Positions 1 through 11,700 of a DNA stretch of 64,000 nt are shown here, piece by piece. Source of the stretch: Gadus chalcogrammus. Lineage: Eukaryota > Chordata > Actinopteri > Gadiformes > Gadidae. The translations under genes and the position numbers were made by a program. The notes beneath the pieces are model-generated. The model was not told the DNA's origin. It saw nothing but the letters and a program-made list of their open reading frames with translations, and ran no database searches. How positions within the stretch are numbered: position 1 is the first letter of the stretch; each line of letters opens with the position of its first letter. The stretch lies in NCBI RefSeq assembly GCF_026213295.1, contig NC_079419.1, forward strand, positions 14,845,490-14,909,489, read 5' to 3'.

Positions 1-887
1 TGGACGCGTTTGCGCATCCACCAAAAATCCCCTAACAGCGCCCCGCCCACCCGGCCCTCGCCACCGAACATCAAACGCTCCTTTGATATTATGGGATGGC
101 CTTTCCAAGGGCCCTCTGTTCTGTCCCGCGGAGGGTGTGCTGAGAGACGATTTTCATAATTCATATTTTCGTTGTTGTTACCTGGGGCCCAGAAAGTAAA
201 AAACGCTTTACAACGTTTTGCATCGTTGTATTGTGTGCGCATCATATTCGTTACGCACTTGTCATAGACCGCCACAAGATGGTCTGTTTAACCTTATATA
301 CAAGATATAGATTATTTATTTCAAGATTAAATATGTTTTTTATCTTTACAAAACGACACAAAGCTACGTTGTTTCTGCTGTGTTTTCACGCACACGGTGT
401 GTCGACTGTCTGGAAAGCATGGCTGCGCCGGGAACACAAAGACCGTCTTTTGCTCTCCTTCCATGACACGACTTGCGAGGAGCCCGAGACACGAACGTGA
501 AATGGCGGCACGAGGAGAGGAGGACAGTGAAACCTGAAGCTCGGAGTTAAAGTCGGAGCCAAACACCGGACTGGATCACGGTCGGCAGCGGATCCGGACT
601 CGGGGACTCCAGACTATTGCCGTTTTTTTTTTTTTTAACTCTAGTTCTTTTTTTGTTCTAATCCATCTATAGGGATTTGACATTGGCTGGCATATAAACA
701 ACAAAGTTGAGTGGAGGGTACATAGAATAATGGATATTCACAAAAGGGGAAGTTGCATAACAATACTGGACTATTTACCACAGCATATGCTAACTTTAGT
801 TCTTCTTCCTGTGTTGTAGCTTGTCCAGCCTCTTGAAATACAAAACTCAGCCAAACAAGAATATACATGAAGAGCTATATTAGCGCC

Positions 888-1017
<130 letters not shown>

Positions 1018-1088
1018 TAAAAATAAGAGCTAGCTCAAAATCCTGTTGTAAGGTCACTCCCTGTTTGCTTTTGTCATACGCGGTATAA

Positions 1089-1360
1089 AACTTCCCAGCA
1101 CCTCCTCTCCTCAATTCCTTTCCTCGCTCCTCACGCACTCCGCCCTCGTTCCCCATCTCCTCCTCTCCTCCCCCATCTCCTCTCCTTTATTCCTCTCATC
1201 TACCCTCCATTCCTTCCCTCCCTCCTCCCACACCAACTCCCCCCCCCGCCCTCTACTCACCCCCCCTTCTACCCCTCCTCTTCTCTCCTCCCCCTCCCCT
1301 GCTCTCCTCCTCTCTCCTCCCCTCCTGCTCTCTCCTCTCCCCCTCCTCTCTCCCAGTCCA
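1089..1360. repeat. CTCC-rich polypyrimidine tract
   Basis: Nearly pure C/T with irregular CTCCTC and CCCTCC words; its complement is a G/A-rich strand able to form triplex or quadruplex structures. It produces artefactual open frames. Confidence 0.85.
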
Positions 1361-1462
1361 GACCATACATGGAGTTGGATGAGAAATGGACTCCAAACAG
1401 AGGGAGGAAAGGAGGGAGGGGGGAGGAAGGAGGACACCAAGAGTGATGGTAGGGTTGGGAAA

Positions 1463-1464
<2 letters not shown>

Positions 1465-1496
<32 letters not shown>
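1465..1496. repeat. (AC)n microsatellite
   Basis: About 16 AC units. Confidence 0.95.
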
Positions 1497-1498
<2 letters not shown>

Positions 1499-1573
1499 CG
1501 TACATGCACCATCAGCGTTTCCTCGTCCAGAATCTCTCACCGGACTGGTTTCACGTACGGTAACACAACATGG

Positions 1574-1690
1574 ACCTCCACCTCCTTCTCCTCCTCCACC
1601 TCCTTCTCCTCCTCCACCTCCTCCTCCACCACCTCCTCCTTCTCCCCCTCCTCCTCCTTCTCCCTCTCCTGTTCCCTGCCTGCTCCTTCC
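1574..1690. repeat. (CTC)n/(CCT)n degenerate trinucleotide tract
   Basis: Runs of CTCCTCCACCTCCTTCTC type; a 1770-1795 G run follows. Confidence 0.85.
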
Positions 1691-2437
1691 TTGCATTCAC
1701 CTCCTCTCCTCCCCCCTCTCACCTCCACCCGACAGGAGAAAGACAATATTTGCTGTCTAGAGGGGCGGGTGGGGGGGGGGGGGGGGTGGGGGTGGAGCCA
1801 GCAGGAATGTGGAAGTGGCCTGGTTTTTTCGGTGGGTGCAGCGAGCAGTTTGAGAGGGCGGGGGTGAGGAGGGTGGAGTGGAGGGCGGGCGGGGGCGTGC
1901 ACACGGCAGACTGATAACGAGGGCGGGCGCGTGAGCCACGGCACACAGTGGTATCTGCCGTGATGCGTTTCCTGTTGTTGTGGTCCTGTTTCCGTCCCCG
2001 CCCCCGCCCCCCCTGAATGGGTTAGAAACACACAGACAGAGAGGACGGAGATGAAGATGAGGAAGACGTTGTTGAGGTGCCCCCCTGGGTCTTGGAGCAC
2101 GGCGCTATCGGTGAGAGTCTTGAGGGGGGCCCGGCCCACCATGTGGCTGTTCAGGGGACACAAGTGGCCCTTTCATTGGCGGTTATCTGGTAACCAGAGT
2201 AACAGCTTGTGTGTGAGAGAAGTGTGTTTGTTGGGGGAGGTGAGGGGAGGGGAGTGTATGAAGTTAAGGGAGGAGTAAGGGGACTAGAAATAGGTGTGAA
2301 ATAGGTGTTTCTGTCTGGTTGGTGTGTGTGTGTGTGCGACTGCATTGATCCCTAGTTGACCTTCGTTTCGCTGACATCATTAATCAATAAGTCACCCTTT
2401 CACCAGGATCAAACTCTACACACAGACAGAGATTCAC

Positions 2438-2442
<5 letters not shown>

Positions 2443-2525
<83 letters not shown>
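2443..2525. repeat. (GA)n microsatellite
   Basis: About 41 GA units, with a shorter GA run at 2551-2564. Confidence 0.97.
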
Positions 2526-2526
<1 letters not shown>

Positions 2527-3564
2527 AGTATAGACAGACAGACAGTGTACGAGAGAGAGAGAGAAATCCGACACCTCCTTTATGGGTCTCCTCAGGAGCT
2601 GGATAGGAGAGGAGGTCTGTGAGGGCCTGAGAACACACACACTTTCCCCTAGCACTCGCAACCTTTCCTTCACCGTCCTTACCTCCATTCCATCTCTACT
2701 TCCCTTTCACCCTGTCCTCAGAGCCTTTCCTTCACGCCCTTTTCTTTCTCTCTGTCCTTTCCTCCTTCCTTCCATCCTCATCCCCTTCCCTCACCTTGTT
2801 ACCTTCCCTTCCTCATTGTCTCCTTTCCTTCACAGCACAATAAAAACCAGAAATACTTGTGTTCTGTTTGAACAGCACCTCACAATGTCCATCTCTCAGA
2901 TGGTGGCGCTCCACACAGCAGCTCCGCCATACAGGGAGAAGACGGAAGTCTCCGGAATGAAACCAGTCCCAGCGACAAACAGGAAAGCCCCACATTGAGG
3001 GAAAAAAAAGAAAGAAAGTAAAAAGCAGGAAACAAAATAGGCGGGCTTTTACTTGTCGCTCTGAGGTCACCAGCAGCCTCGTCCACACCGGGCTGTCGGG
3101 CCCCCGGCTCCATCAGAGAACACGAAACCACAGGAGATCCCCCGACTCGTAAAGGGAGAGGAGTGGGAAGGCAGGTTCCCGCGTCTTCACCCGCAGGAGA
3201 AAGGTCTCGGCTTTCACACCACAGAAGGAACCCGACTCTGGGGGACCTTCTCTCACCAGCGAGGGTTCATTGTATCCCACAAAGCTAACAGCTAGCCAGC
3301 TGATGTCGAGCCTTTGGATTTCTGCTACACGATCCCCGAGTTTTGTTTTGTTTGAATTGTATACATTTAACTGTATGCTCACGTCAGACATCCTATTCAT
3401 TTAAATTCTGCTACAATCACATGACGTCAACAACAAAACATGACCAAAGCATACCTCCTGCATCGTTAGTCATTTTGCTTATCCGAAGTAGCTTAGACAT
3501 TTTTATAGCAGCAAATCATTAATGAGCAGGTACACCATCTTCTAATGGCCTACAGGTAGACCGT

Positions 3565-3850
3565 TAACACTGTTAACACACTCTAGGACAGGGAGAACAT
3601 GAGTTAACCTGCTCTAGGACAGGTATACCGTTAGGTAAACTGCTCTGCGGCTACAGGTAGATCACTAGTTAACCTGTTCTAGGACAGGGAGATCATTAGT
3701 TAACCCGCTCTAGGAAGGGTAGATCATTAGTTAACCTTCACTAGGAGAGGTAGACCGTTAGTTAACTTGCTCTAGGACAGGTAGATCATTAGTTAACCTG
3801 ATCTAGGACATAAACAGGTAGAACATTGGTTAACCCACTCTAACCTACAG
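3565..3850. repeat. Minisatellite adjoining a SINE tail
   Basis: Degenerate units of roughly 38-40 bp built on CTAGGACAGGTAGATCATTA and GTTAACC. It runs into the SINE-like fragment at 3848-3925. Confidence 0.85.
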
Positions 3851-3925
3851 GTGGGCGGCCGCCGGTTGGGACTTGAACCCAGAACCTTTCAGGTAGGAGT
3901 CAACACCCTGACTACAGAATGTCTA
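3848..3925 (-). mobile_element. tRNA-derived SINE-like fragment
   Basis: Minus-strand orientation: GGTTCTGGGTTCAAGTCCC (B-box like), preceded by ACCTGAAAGG. The same layout recurs at 5845-5945 and 50065-50165, so this is a dispersed family. The family name is not known to me. Confidence 0.6.
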
Positions 3926-4276
3926 ACCTGACCCCCTCTGCTGGCATAATAACAAGCTAGTTTCGCTAGGCTAAAGTCCATTAGCGAGCAATGGGATTAG
4001 CAGCAAGAGGACCTGTTGGTATATTCTCCGGGATGCGGTGAGCGTGCAACAGAACAGCTGCCGGGGGGATTTTAGATTTAATTTGGGCTCGCTCCAAATG
4101 ACACAATGGCTCCCCCGCGTAATTATCAGCCAAATCAGCGCTAGCGCCCCGAGAGTTCAAGCTAGGTCAGCGGCCATGTTGAGGCAAAAGGTTCGCTGAA
4201 TAAATATAATCAACTCAAACCAAAGGCTGTCATTTGGCAGCCGTTTCGACCAATCAGAATCCGGAACAGAGGTGTG

Positions 4277-4278
4277 TA

Positions 4279-4311
<33 letters not shown>
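4277..4311. repeat. (TG)n microsatellite
   Basis: About 16 TG units. Confidence 0.93.
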
Positions 4312-4315
<4 letters not shown>

Positions 4316-4429
4316 GGCGGGGCTATGAATTGGGCCACCCAGAGTCGCGTCCCGGCGGGCCTCTGTAGGAAGAGGAGAGATCCACAGGAGCAGGTTAATT
4401 AGAACCATTAGTGCTGGAGATTAGCACAC

Positions 4430-4705
4430 AGACACGTACACGTACGCACAAAGACACACACACGTATGGACAGACACACATAGACACATACACACACGTA
4501 CGCACAGACACAAACACACATGTACGCACACGCAAGAGCAGACAGTAACACACAAGTAGAAATACACACAAGTATACACACAAACCTACGTACCTGTACA
4601 CAGGCATACACACACAACTAGGTACACACACACAAAGAAACCCATACATGTACACGTACAGACAGACACACACGTATACAGACAGACAGACACACACACA
4701 CACAC
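4430..4705. repeat. Degenerate AC-rich tract
   Basis: Interrupted CA repeats with recurring CACGTACGCACA and GACAGACACACA words, probably a decayed (AC)n array. Confidence 0.85.
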
Positions 4706-5214
4706 CGAAGCTGTTCAGAAATTAGAGATCTGATTTCCGTGGAGAACAGCAGCAGCGCTTCTACATTTTAACACCTCGCTGCTCTTCCTAGAACACGTTA
4801 GCTACTGATCTTCACTTGACCCCTGACCTTTGCTAGGGCATCGTCGTTATGCGAACCTCTCCAAACATGAAACTCCACTTCACGCTGATGGATGAGCCGC
4901 TTCGTCTTTACCGCTACGCTACTAGTCCAGACTAGCAGAGGTTAGCAATTAAAACAATAACAAAATGTCCAAAAAGAGCAACGCAGACCCATAAACAATG
5001 TCCATCCGTGCAGGCGTGTCATTGAGGCTTTACACGCACGCAGCCCAATCTAGCTTTGAGATATTTACAATCCCAGCAGTAACGTCCTGGGTCTGAACCT
5101 AGATCTATATCCTACGACATGTATGGTACGCATCTTTATATCTATTATTGAGTCACTCAGCTAAATAGTTAATGAGTTTCCACACTTATCAAAAGGGTCT
5201 TACAGTGGATTCAG

Positions 5215-5845
5215 ATCCATGTCAGTAAGGAGCATGTAGGGGTTAGACAGTACAGAGACAGGTCATTAAGGAGCAGATTGGTGTTAGACAGTAGAAAGTT
5301 CATTAAGGAGCAGGTAGGGGTTAGACAGTAGAAAGTTCATTAAGGAGCAGGTTGGTGTTAGTCAGTAGAAAAGTCATTAAGGAGCAGGTTGGTGTTAGCC
5401 AGTAGAAAAGTCATCAAGGAGCAGGTAGGGGTTAGACAGTACAGAGACACGCCATTAAGGAGCAGGTAGGGGTTAGACAGTACAGAGACACGCCATTAAG
5501 GAGCAGGTAGGGGTTAGACACTACAGAGACAGGCCATTAAGGAGCAGGTATAGGTTAGATAGTACAGAGACACGCCATTAAGGAGCAGGTAGGGGTTAGA
5601 CAGTACAGAGACACGCCATTAAGGAGCAGGTAGGGGTTAGACAGTACAGAGAAGGGCCATTAAGGAGCAGGTATGGGTTAGACAGTACAGAGAAGGGCCA
5701 TTAAGGAGCAGGTATGGGTTAGACAGTAAAGAGACAGGTCATTAAGGAGCAGGTAGGGGTTAGACAGTACAGAGACAGGTCATAAAGGAGCAGGTAGGGG
5801 TTAGACAGTACAGAGACAGGTCATAAAGGAGCAGTTAGGTGTTAG
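5215..5845. repeat. ~42-bp minisatellite from a SINE tail (about 14 copies)
   Basis: Units carry CATTAAGGAGCAGGTAGGGG then TTAGACAGTACAGAGACAGG, with point variants and some short units. The first half is the tail of the SINE-like element that begins right after the array; isolated copies of that tail lie at about 36524 and 50071. Confidence 0.92.
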
Positions 5846-5945
5846 GGGGCATCTTGTCCCAGGACACCTACAGGTGCAGATATTGGGGGGCTCGAACCCT
5901 GAACCTTTCGGTTGGGTTGTCGAACACCCTCACCACTCTAATGAT
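5845..5945 (-). mobile_element. tRNA-derived SINE-like element
   Basis: Minus-strand reading: GGTGTTCGACAACCCAACCG, then GAAAGGTTCAGGGTTCGAGC (B box), then a CCTGTAGGTGTCCTGGGACA body. This matches the head-body-tail layout seen at 50065-50165. Confidence 0.65.
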
Positions 5946-6066
5946 GGAGCGAAGTCAAGAGCACAGCTGGAGGAAAAGGGATGCCCACATCTGGAGATGG
6001 CTGGTTCTAACGGCCAGCGTGCAGGATCTGGTGACTAAGTTGTGTGCCAACATGTGCTTCTGTGTG

Positions 6067-6093
6067 TAGAGGTGTGTGTGTTGGGGTGTGTTG

Positions 6094-6130
<37 letters not shown>
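6067..6130. repeat. (GT)n microsatellite
   Basis: GT repeat interrupted by TTGGG words in its first half. Confidence 0.93.
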
Positions 6131-6132
<2 letters not shown>

Positions 6133-7130
6133 GCAGGGTTTTGCGTGTACAGATGAATGTCAAAGTGCCCAAAGGTGTGTTACTACATGCATGCAGGTGT
6201 GTACCGGAGTGTTAGCGTGTTACTAGTGGAGGTAGGTGCTTCAGTGTGCGTTACCGTGTGTAGACGAGTGTGTGTCTTATTGTATGTGATGTGCGGTGTC
6301 AATGTGAGGAGCAATGGTGCACAATGGTAGCAATGGTGTTAACTGCATGGTTCAGGGGAGAGGTTTTACAGGGAGTATAACAGACGTCCCACTAGAGGAT
6401 GGAGTAGAGAGGAACAGCCATGTTAGGACCACACGCTAACATCATGCTAGTCTCCACACACACACTTCTGATCGCACAAAAACTAAATAAAAGGGTGGCT
6501 TCAGACTTTGAGGTTTGGCTCGGCAACGCTGTTTACTGCTGAGACACCAATGCCTTCTGGGTAATGTGGTCCCTTTCTGACCGCATTACCGTCTGCATGT
6601 GTTTCAAGGTGAGAATCAGAGCTCCTACAGCCGACAGCGACTGAGGAAGAGGAGAGGAAGAGGAGAGGAGGAGGAGGTACAGCCGTGTCGAGAAGCACTG
6701 CGACCCAGCCTCGCCATGGTAACCGCTACATCCTACATCTCTTTCTCTCTCCAACAGAACAGCAGTGGAGCGCCATGGCGACCGGCCCAGTTCGCCGAGA
6801 ACAGTGTGAGGTCACTGTTTCCACGGTAACGTCCCAGCTGAGCGGTAATCCGTCCTTGTTTATGCACTGCAGAGGGAGGAGGGAGGGGGCGCATGTCGCG
6901 TGCACTGGAGAGTGTGCACGTGTGCAATAGTTACCCCCCCTCCTTTTCTTCAACAGCAAATTTACAATCATGCAGTGCAGCACACGCATGATGCAGGCTG
7001 AGATAATAAAAAGATGCTTCAGGGAGGGAGGGAGGAAGGTCATGTGACCAGGCAGCCATTTCACTGCTGCCCTCCTCCCTGTCCTCACCCCTCCCTCCCT
7101 GTCCTCACCCCTCCCTCCCCCACGGGAGTG

Positions 7131-7215
7131 CGGCTCCATGGCTCAACCCAGCCGTCTGCTAAACCTGTGAGCAGCATTACGCCTGGTCAGACACTACAGG
7201 TTCGATTCCCACCTG
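7131..7215 (+). mobile_element. tRNA-like SINE head fragment
   Basis: Contains a canonical RNA polymerase III B box, GGTTCGATTCC at 7199-7209, and an A-box-like GGCTCAACCCAGCCGT upstream. No acceptor stem can be folded, so it is a tRNA-derived repeat rather than a tRNA gene. Confidence 0.5.
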
Positions 7216-8155
7216 CCTGTTTTACACTAGGTCACTACCTCTCTTCTTCAAGCCGACTTATGTCCATAAAAGCACCCAAATCTGAAATATGCATAGACTG
7301 TATGTTAAACCTACAAATGTAACTGTGTGAATGGTATTTCGATAGCGGCAGACAGATATCGAACTGGCACTCACCCCCCATAGGACCCCTCCACTCACAG
7401 CTTCCTATATCCCTTCCTTAAAAAAACAACAAAAAAAACACGTCCCCATCATTCAAACGCTGCAGTGGCGGCTGATTGGTTGACAGAGGGCAGTGGGCGG
7501 TTAGAACCCCAGCCAATCAGGCGACGCCAGTTCATCCCAACCCCCCTTCCTGAGATAAATATTCATCCAGCTATAACATTACCCTCCCTCCCCCATCCTA
7601 TAAAGCACTACCATACGGTCACAGTGAAAGACAACGCCCCCCTCCCAAAAGCAAGCTAGCTTGTGTCGCATTATCAACATGGAGGACGAGCTTTGTGTCG
7701 ATCACACAATAGCAGCTATATGATCCCACCCTCTTCCTGCCATTACACTTTCATCTTCACCCCTTTAACCCCTCGCTAACCACTAGGTTAACACTAGAGC
7801 AAAGCCAGCCTATACAAGTATACAGGCAAGATGTTTGAATGAAAGGTGAAGGAGAATAGGGTTTGAGTTGAAGTAATTAAGTACTACTTCTACTACTCCA
7901 GCATTGAGGTTTTGAAAGTATTACAGAAACATTTTAGACTGAAAGACATACTTCAAGACAAAGTTTAATTCCGCAGTTATACTTTTCATTACATCGTTTC
8001 CGTGTTACAAACTAGAAAAGAACATTTGATTAAGGTCAAAACCAACACCTCAGATGTAGAATCCATGAAAGCTTTGATCCATCAACAGATAAACGTTTCA
8101 GCTTAGTGCAGTAAACAAAAATCTGCATGATAGAATGTTTTCCAAATAAAATACA

Positions 8156-8161
8156 TTTATT
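8156..8161 (-). promoter_or_regulatory. phb2: Candidate poly(A) signal of phb2
   Basis: AATAAA on the minus strand, about 615 nt past the phb2 stop codon, so 8775 down to about 8135 would be its 3' UTR. Chosen only by position and hexamer; no transcript evidence is available. Confidence 0.4.
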
Positions 8162-8775
8162 GGTTTGAGACGCAGAGTTCGGACCAGGACACAGACGGGA
8201 TCTCATTCTCCCCCCCCCACGTCCAGTTGGAGCAACTCCACCAGCCCCCACCAGCTCCAGTCCGGCAGCCCAGTCCACGGATTCACGTTGACGTTTTTTT
8301 TCACTCGTTTCTTCTTCTGTGTCACTTCTGACGTCCGTCGAAAAACTCGAACTTTCCCGCTTATTGGTGGACGTCGCTCGGTTCTTTTGACGGTAAAGCG
8401 GAGGACGTGCCCGTCAGTTTGTCCGGCACAGAGGGCCGTGGCTAGAGGCTGCCGCCACAGCCACGTGTTTGCGGGTTCTAGAAGTGCGTTTATAGTCTAG
8501 TGACCCGGTGCCGGGCCGACGCCGTATCCGTTACCGCAACAATTTAAATAAAATAAAACAAACAAAAAGGGAGAGCAAAGCATTCTGTTTCGAAGCCCAG
8601 TTAGGGATTGGGAGAGTCCAGTTACTGACAGAACCATGGCTGGTGTGTGAGTGTGTGTAAATATATACGCGTGTGTGATTGTGAGTGTGTATATGTGTGT
8701 ATGTGTGAGGATGTGTAGTACTGCAGAGATCAATCGGACCGATAGGAATGCAAATTCTTCATGGCGGGCTTCCTC

Positions 8776-11700
8776 TTACTTACTCAAGTTCAAACTGGAG
8801 AGAGAGAAAGAGAGAAAGACAGCCAGACAAAAATCAGACGAGAAAGAAATGACAGTTAATCTCGGTTCAAGTTTGCGGTTAAAATGGTTTTTTTTAAGCT
8901 ACAAGCTTGAAAGCAGAAGAAGGACCCGTGGTTTAGTCCAACACAACTTCCCCTTAATCGCGGCTGAGTTCCAGCTCACTCAAACTCGTTATCGGGCACC
9001 TATGATATACCAACAGGTGTGACGTAAATCTGATTCACATCTACCCTTTAGTGACATCACAAGTGGGACGTGTCCGCTCAGCATGGATGGGCAACGATCG
9101 TTGAATAGTCGTATAGTTAAAGTCACATAGAATATCGAATAATTAATGTGACTATCTTTATTCATTACACGGCTCTTCTCAATGCTGTTCAACGCTCCGT
9201 TCACTTGCATGGGCCTTCACAACTTCCGGTGGTGAATAATTTTTTGATAAATCACCATCGTTAAGCATATAATGACCGCTGTCAAGGAAGTCGATTATTT
9301 TTTTTCTATCGTATCACTCCGCAAGTAGTCTGGTAACTTATCAACCCCAGCGTCCTCGGGTGCTAAGCGACGTCAACGTCTTTGGCAGACTATTTCTCTG
9401 CTGATCAACACTACGAACGCTGGTAACAAATAAATTGTAAAAAGACACACCGTGTGAAGTTATTTTTTTTGACGTGTCTAGTTCACCGTCATGCAGGCTG
9501 TGTTCAGTAAAATAAATAAATAAATAAATAGCGACCTGTTTTCAGCGGCTATAGGCCTATCTGCCTAAGCCCACGTTGAAATAATTTTTATGTTGAATGT
9601 TGATGGGGCAGATTTCATACAAATCATAAAAGCCTCTCCCTGTGACATTGTGTGTGCATCTATCCGAGTGTGCGTGCGTGAGGGGTTCTTGATTGACCGA
9701 TTTTCGAATACTTATCTGCGAATATTGAATAGTATTTTTGCCATAAATGCACATCCCTACCGCACAGATGGACGAAAGGACGAACCGGCCACCAGTTGGT
9801 ACGACCCACTGTGGATACTGGTCGGTCGATCCGTCCCTCGATCACACACCATGGCGGTAATATAGGGGGCCGATAAGATGGACATCATGGCCACACATCC
9901 CATAATATGTGGGTGGGCGGGACTTACTTGTTAAAGGTGCTGTTGTCATTGAGATTCAGCACCAGGCTGTCGGCACTCAGGTAGACCTTGTTCTGTGACC
10001 CGGCAATCTACAGGTTAGAAACAAAGAGCAAGACAACCTTCAAAACCTTTTTATTTAATGGAGTCCTACAATTCACGTGCGCATCTGGCGCTATCTAGTG
10101 GCCAGCGGTAAACTCAACTCAATTCTCCAGCACTTCTCATCCAGAACTACTAGTCTGTCGTTGAATACAAATACACAATACCTGCGTATCGAGGGGAAAC
10201 GGCTTGCATTTACATCAATAATAAATTAACATCAATAAATGTTGAGCAGCCGTGAAAGAAACCGCTCCTGTTTAGTAATCCAACAGTACTAAAGATAAAG
10301 AGTGAGGCTGAGTTGAGGACTGTGAAAGGGACACGTCGTGTCGCATTGTGTTCAATAAGGAGCGTCCCCCAGACACCCGCCTACATGATGCGGTCAATTA
10401 TTAAATGGTTCTCATCAGGATGTGTTCGGTCGTCGGTCGTGGCAACGTGTCCCTGCCATCTTAAGAGATAATTACTCTTCTCCGGACGTGAAAAAAAACA
10501 TTTACTAGCTGAGCCTTGGTGGCGTGCTGGGGATGCCTCCATCTCAGACCAAAGACTGCTCCTCTGGAGGGGAGTTCACAGAAACCTCTGCCATATCAGC
10601 TTGAATTAATAATACAAGAAGTAAGTTGGCACCACAACGAGGTCGCCCAGCTCACCTGTTCATTGCCCTCATTGGTTCTGCCCCCTCCCGCCCCCATTAC
10701 GCATGCATTTAAAAATGTTTTCCAGAACTGCGTTTGAACAGTGCAAAGGTTGAGGTGAAAGTGTGTTTTAATGAGATCAGCAGTTTGTCCATTGGTTGGA
10801 CCTGCTCGTCCTGAATTAATGTGCATTCTTCCCATCTGACTCTCCCAGTGTCTACAGAAAACGAAAACATGGGTGGGACGACATCGTTTACAATTTGCTC
10901 CGTCTTCCCAACTCTGGGTAGACCTGATAGGTTGAGACAAACCGGTGCCATAAGCCTTCCGATAGGTCCAACCCGTCTGTAAACGGCAGTAAGAGGAGTC
11001 CGTAACATGAAGGTGGAGGAGCAGAGGAGTTCCTCCTACTGAGTGTTAAGAAAAAGTAGCAGATGCCGCTAGGGCGAGTCACAACCCGTCTGAATGACTG
11101 CACAAGGCCGAGAAAGAAAGGGAGTTGAGAAAGAAACAGGCAAGATAAGGAGACGAGAAAAGTGCATGAGTCATTGGTTTGTGCCCATCTGCATGTTTGA
11201 ATCTTCGTGTGTGCATGCCTGTGAATGTTACCCTCTTGTTTGTGTGAGTGTGTGACCAGAGTGTATTTATGATTGTGTGAGTGTGTCCAGGTGTGTATGA
11301 TTGTGTGACGAGTTGTGTATGAATGTGTGACCAGATGTGTGTGTATGATTGTGGGTGTGTGACCAGGTGTGTGTGGATGATTGTGTGACCAGGTGTGTGT
11401 GGATGATTGTGGGTGTGTGACCAGGTGTGTGTGGATGATTGAGTGACCAGGTGTGTGTGGATGATTGTGGGTGTGTGACCAGGTGTGTGTGGATGATTGT
11501 GGGTGTGTGACCAGGTGTGTGTGGATGATTGTGTGACCAGGTGTGTGAGTGTGCGGCGTACCGTCTTAGCGATGCTCTGTGCGGCGCGGATCTTGCGGAG
11601 CTTCAGGTAGCCAGGATTCTTGGTCACGGCCTCACCCAGCTGTCAGTCAAACACAGACACAATAAGACAGGTTCTTAACACAACACTTACTTTCCTTTAA

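Noticed and set aside
5215..5845. Possible CRISPR-like array of regular repeats
   Set aside because: Units are contiguous tandem repeats without unique spacers, in vertebrate DNA, and the unit matches a dispersed SINE tail.
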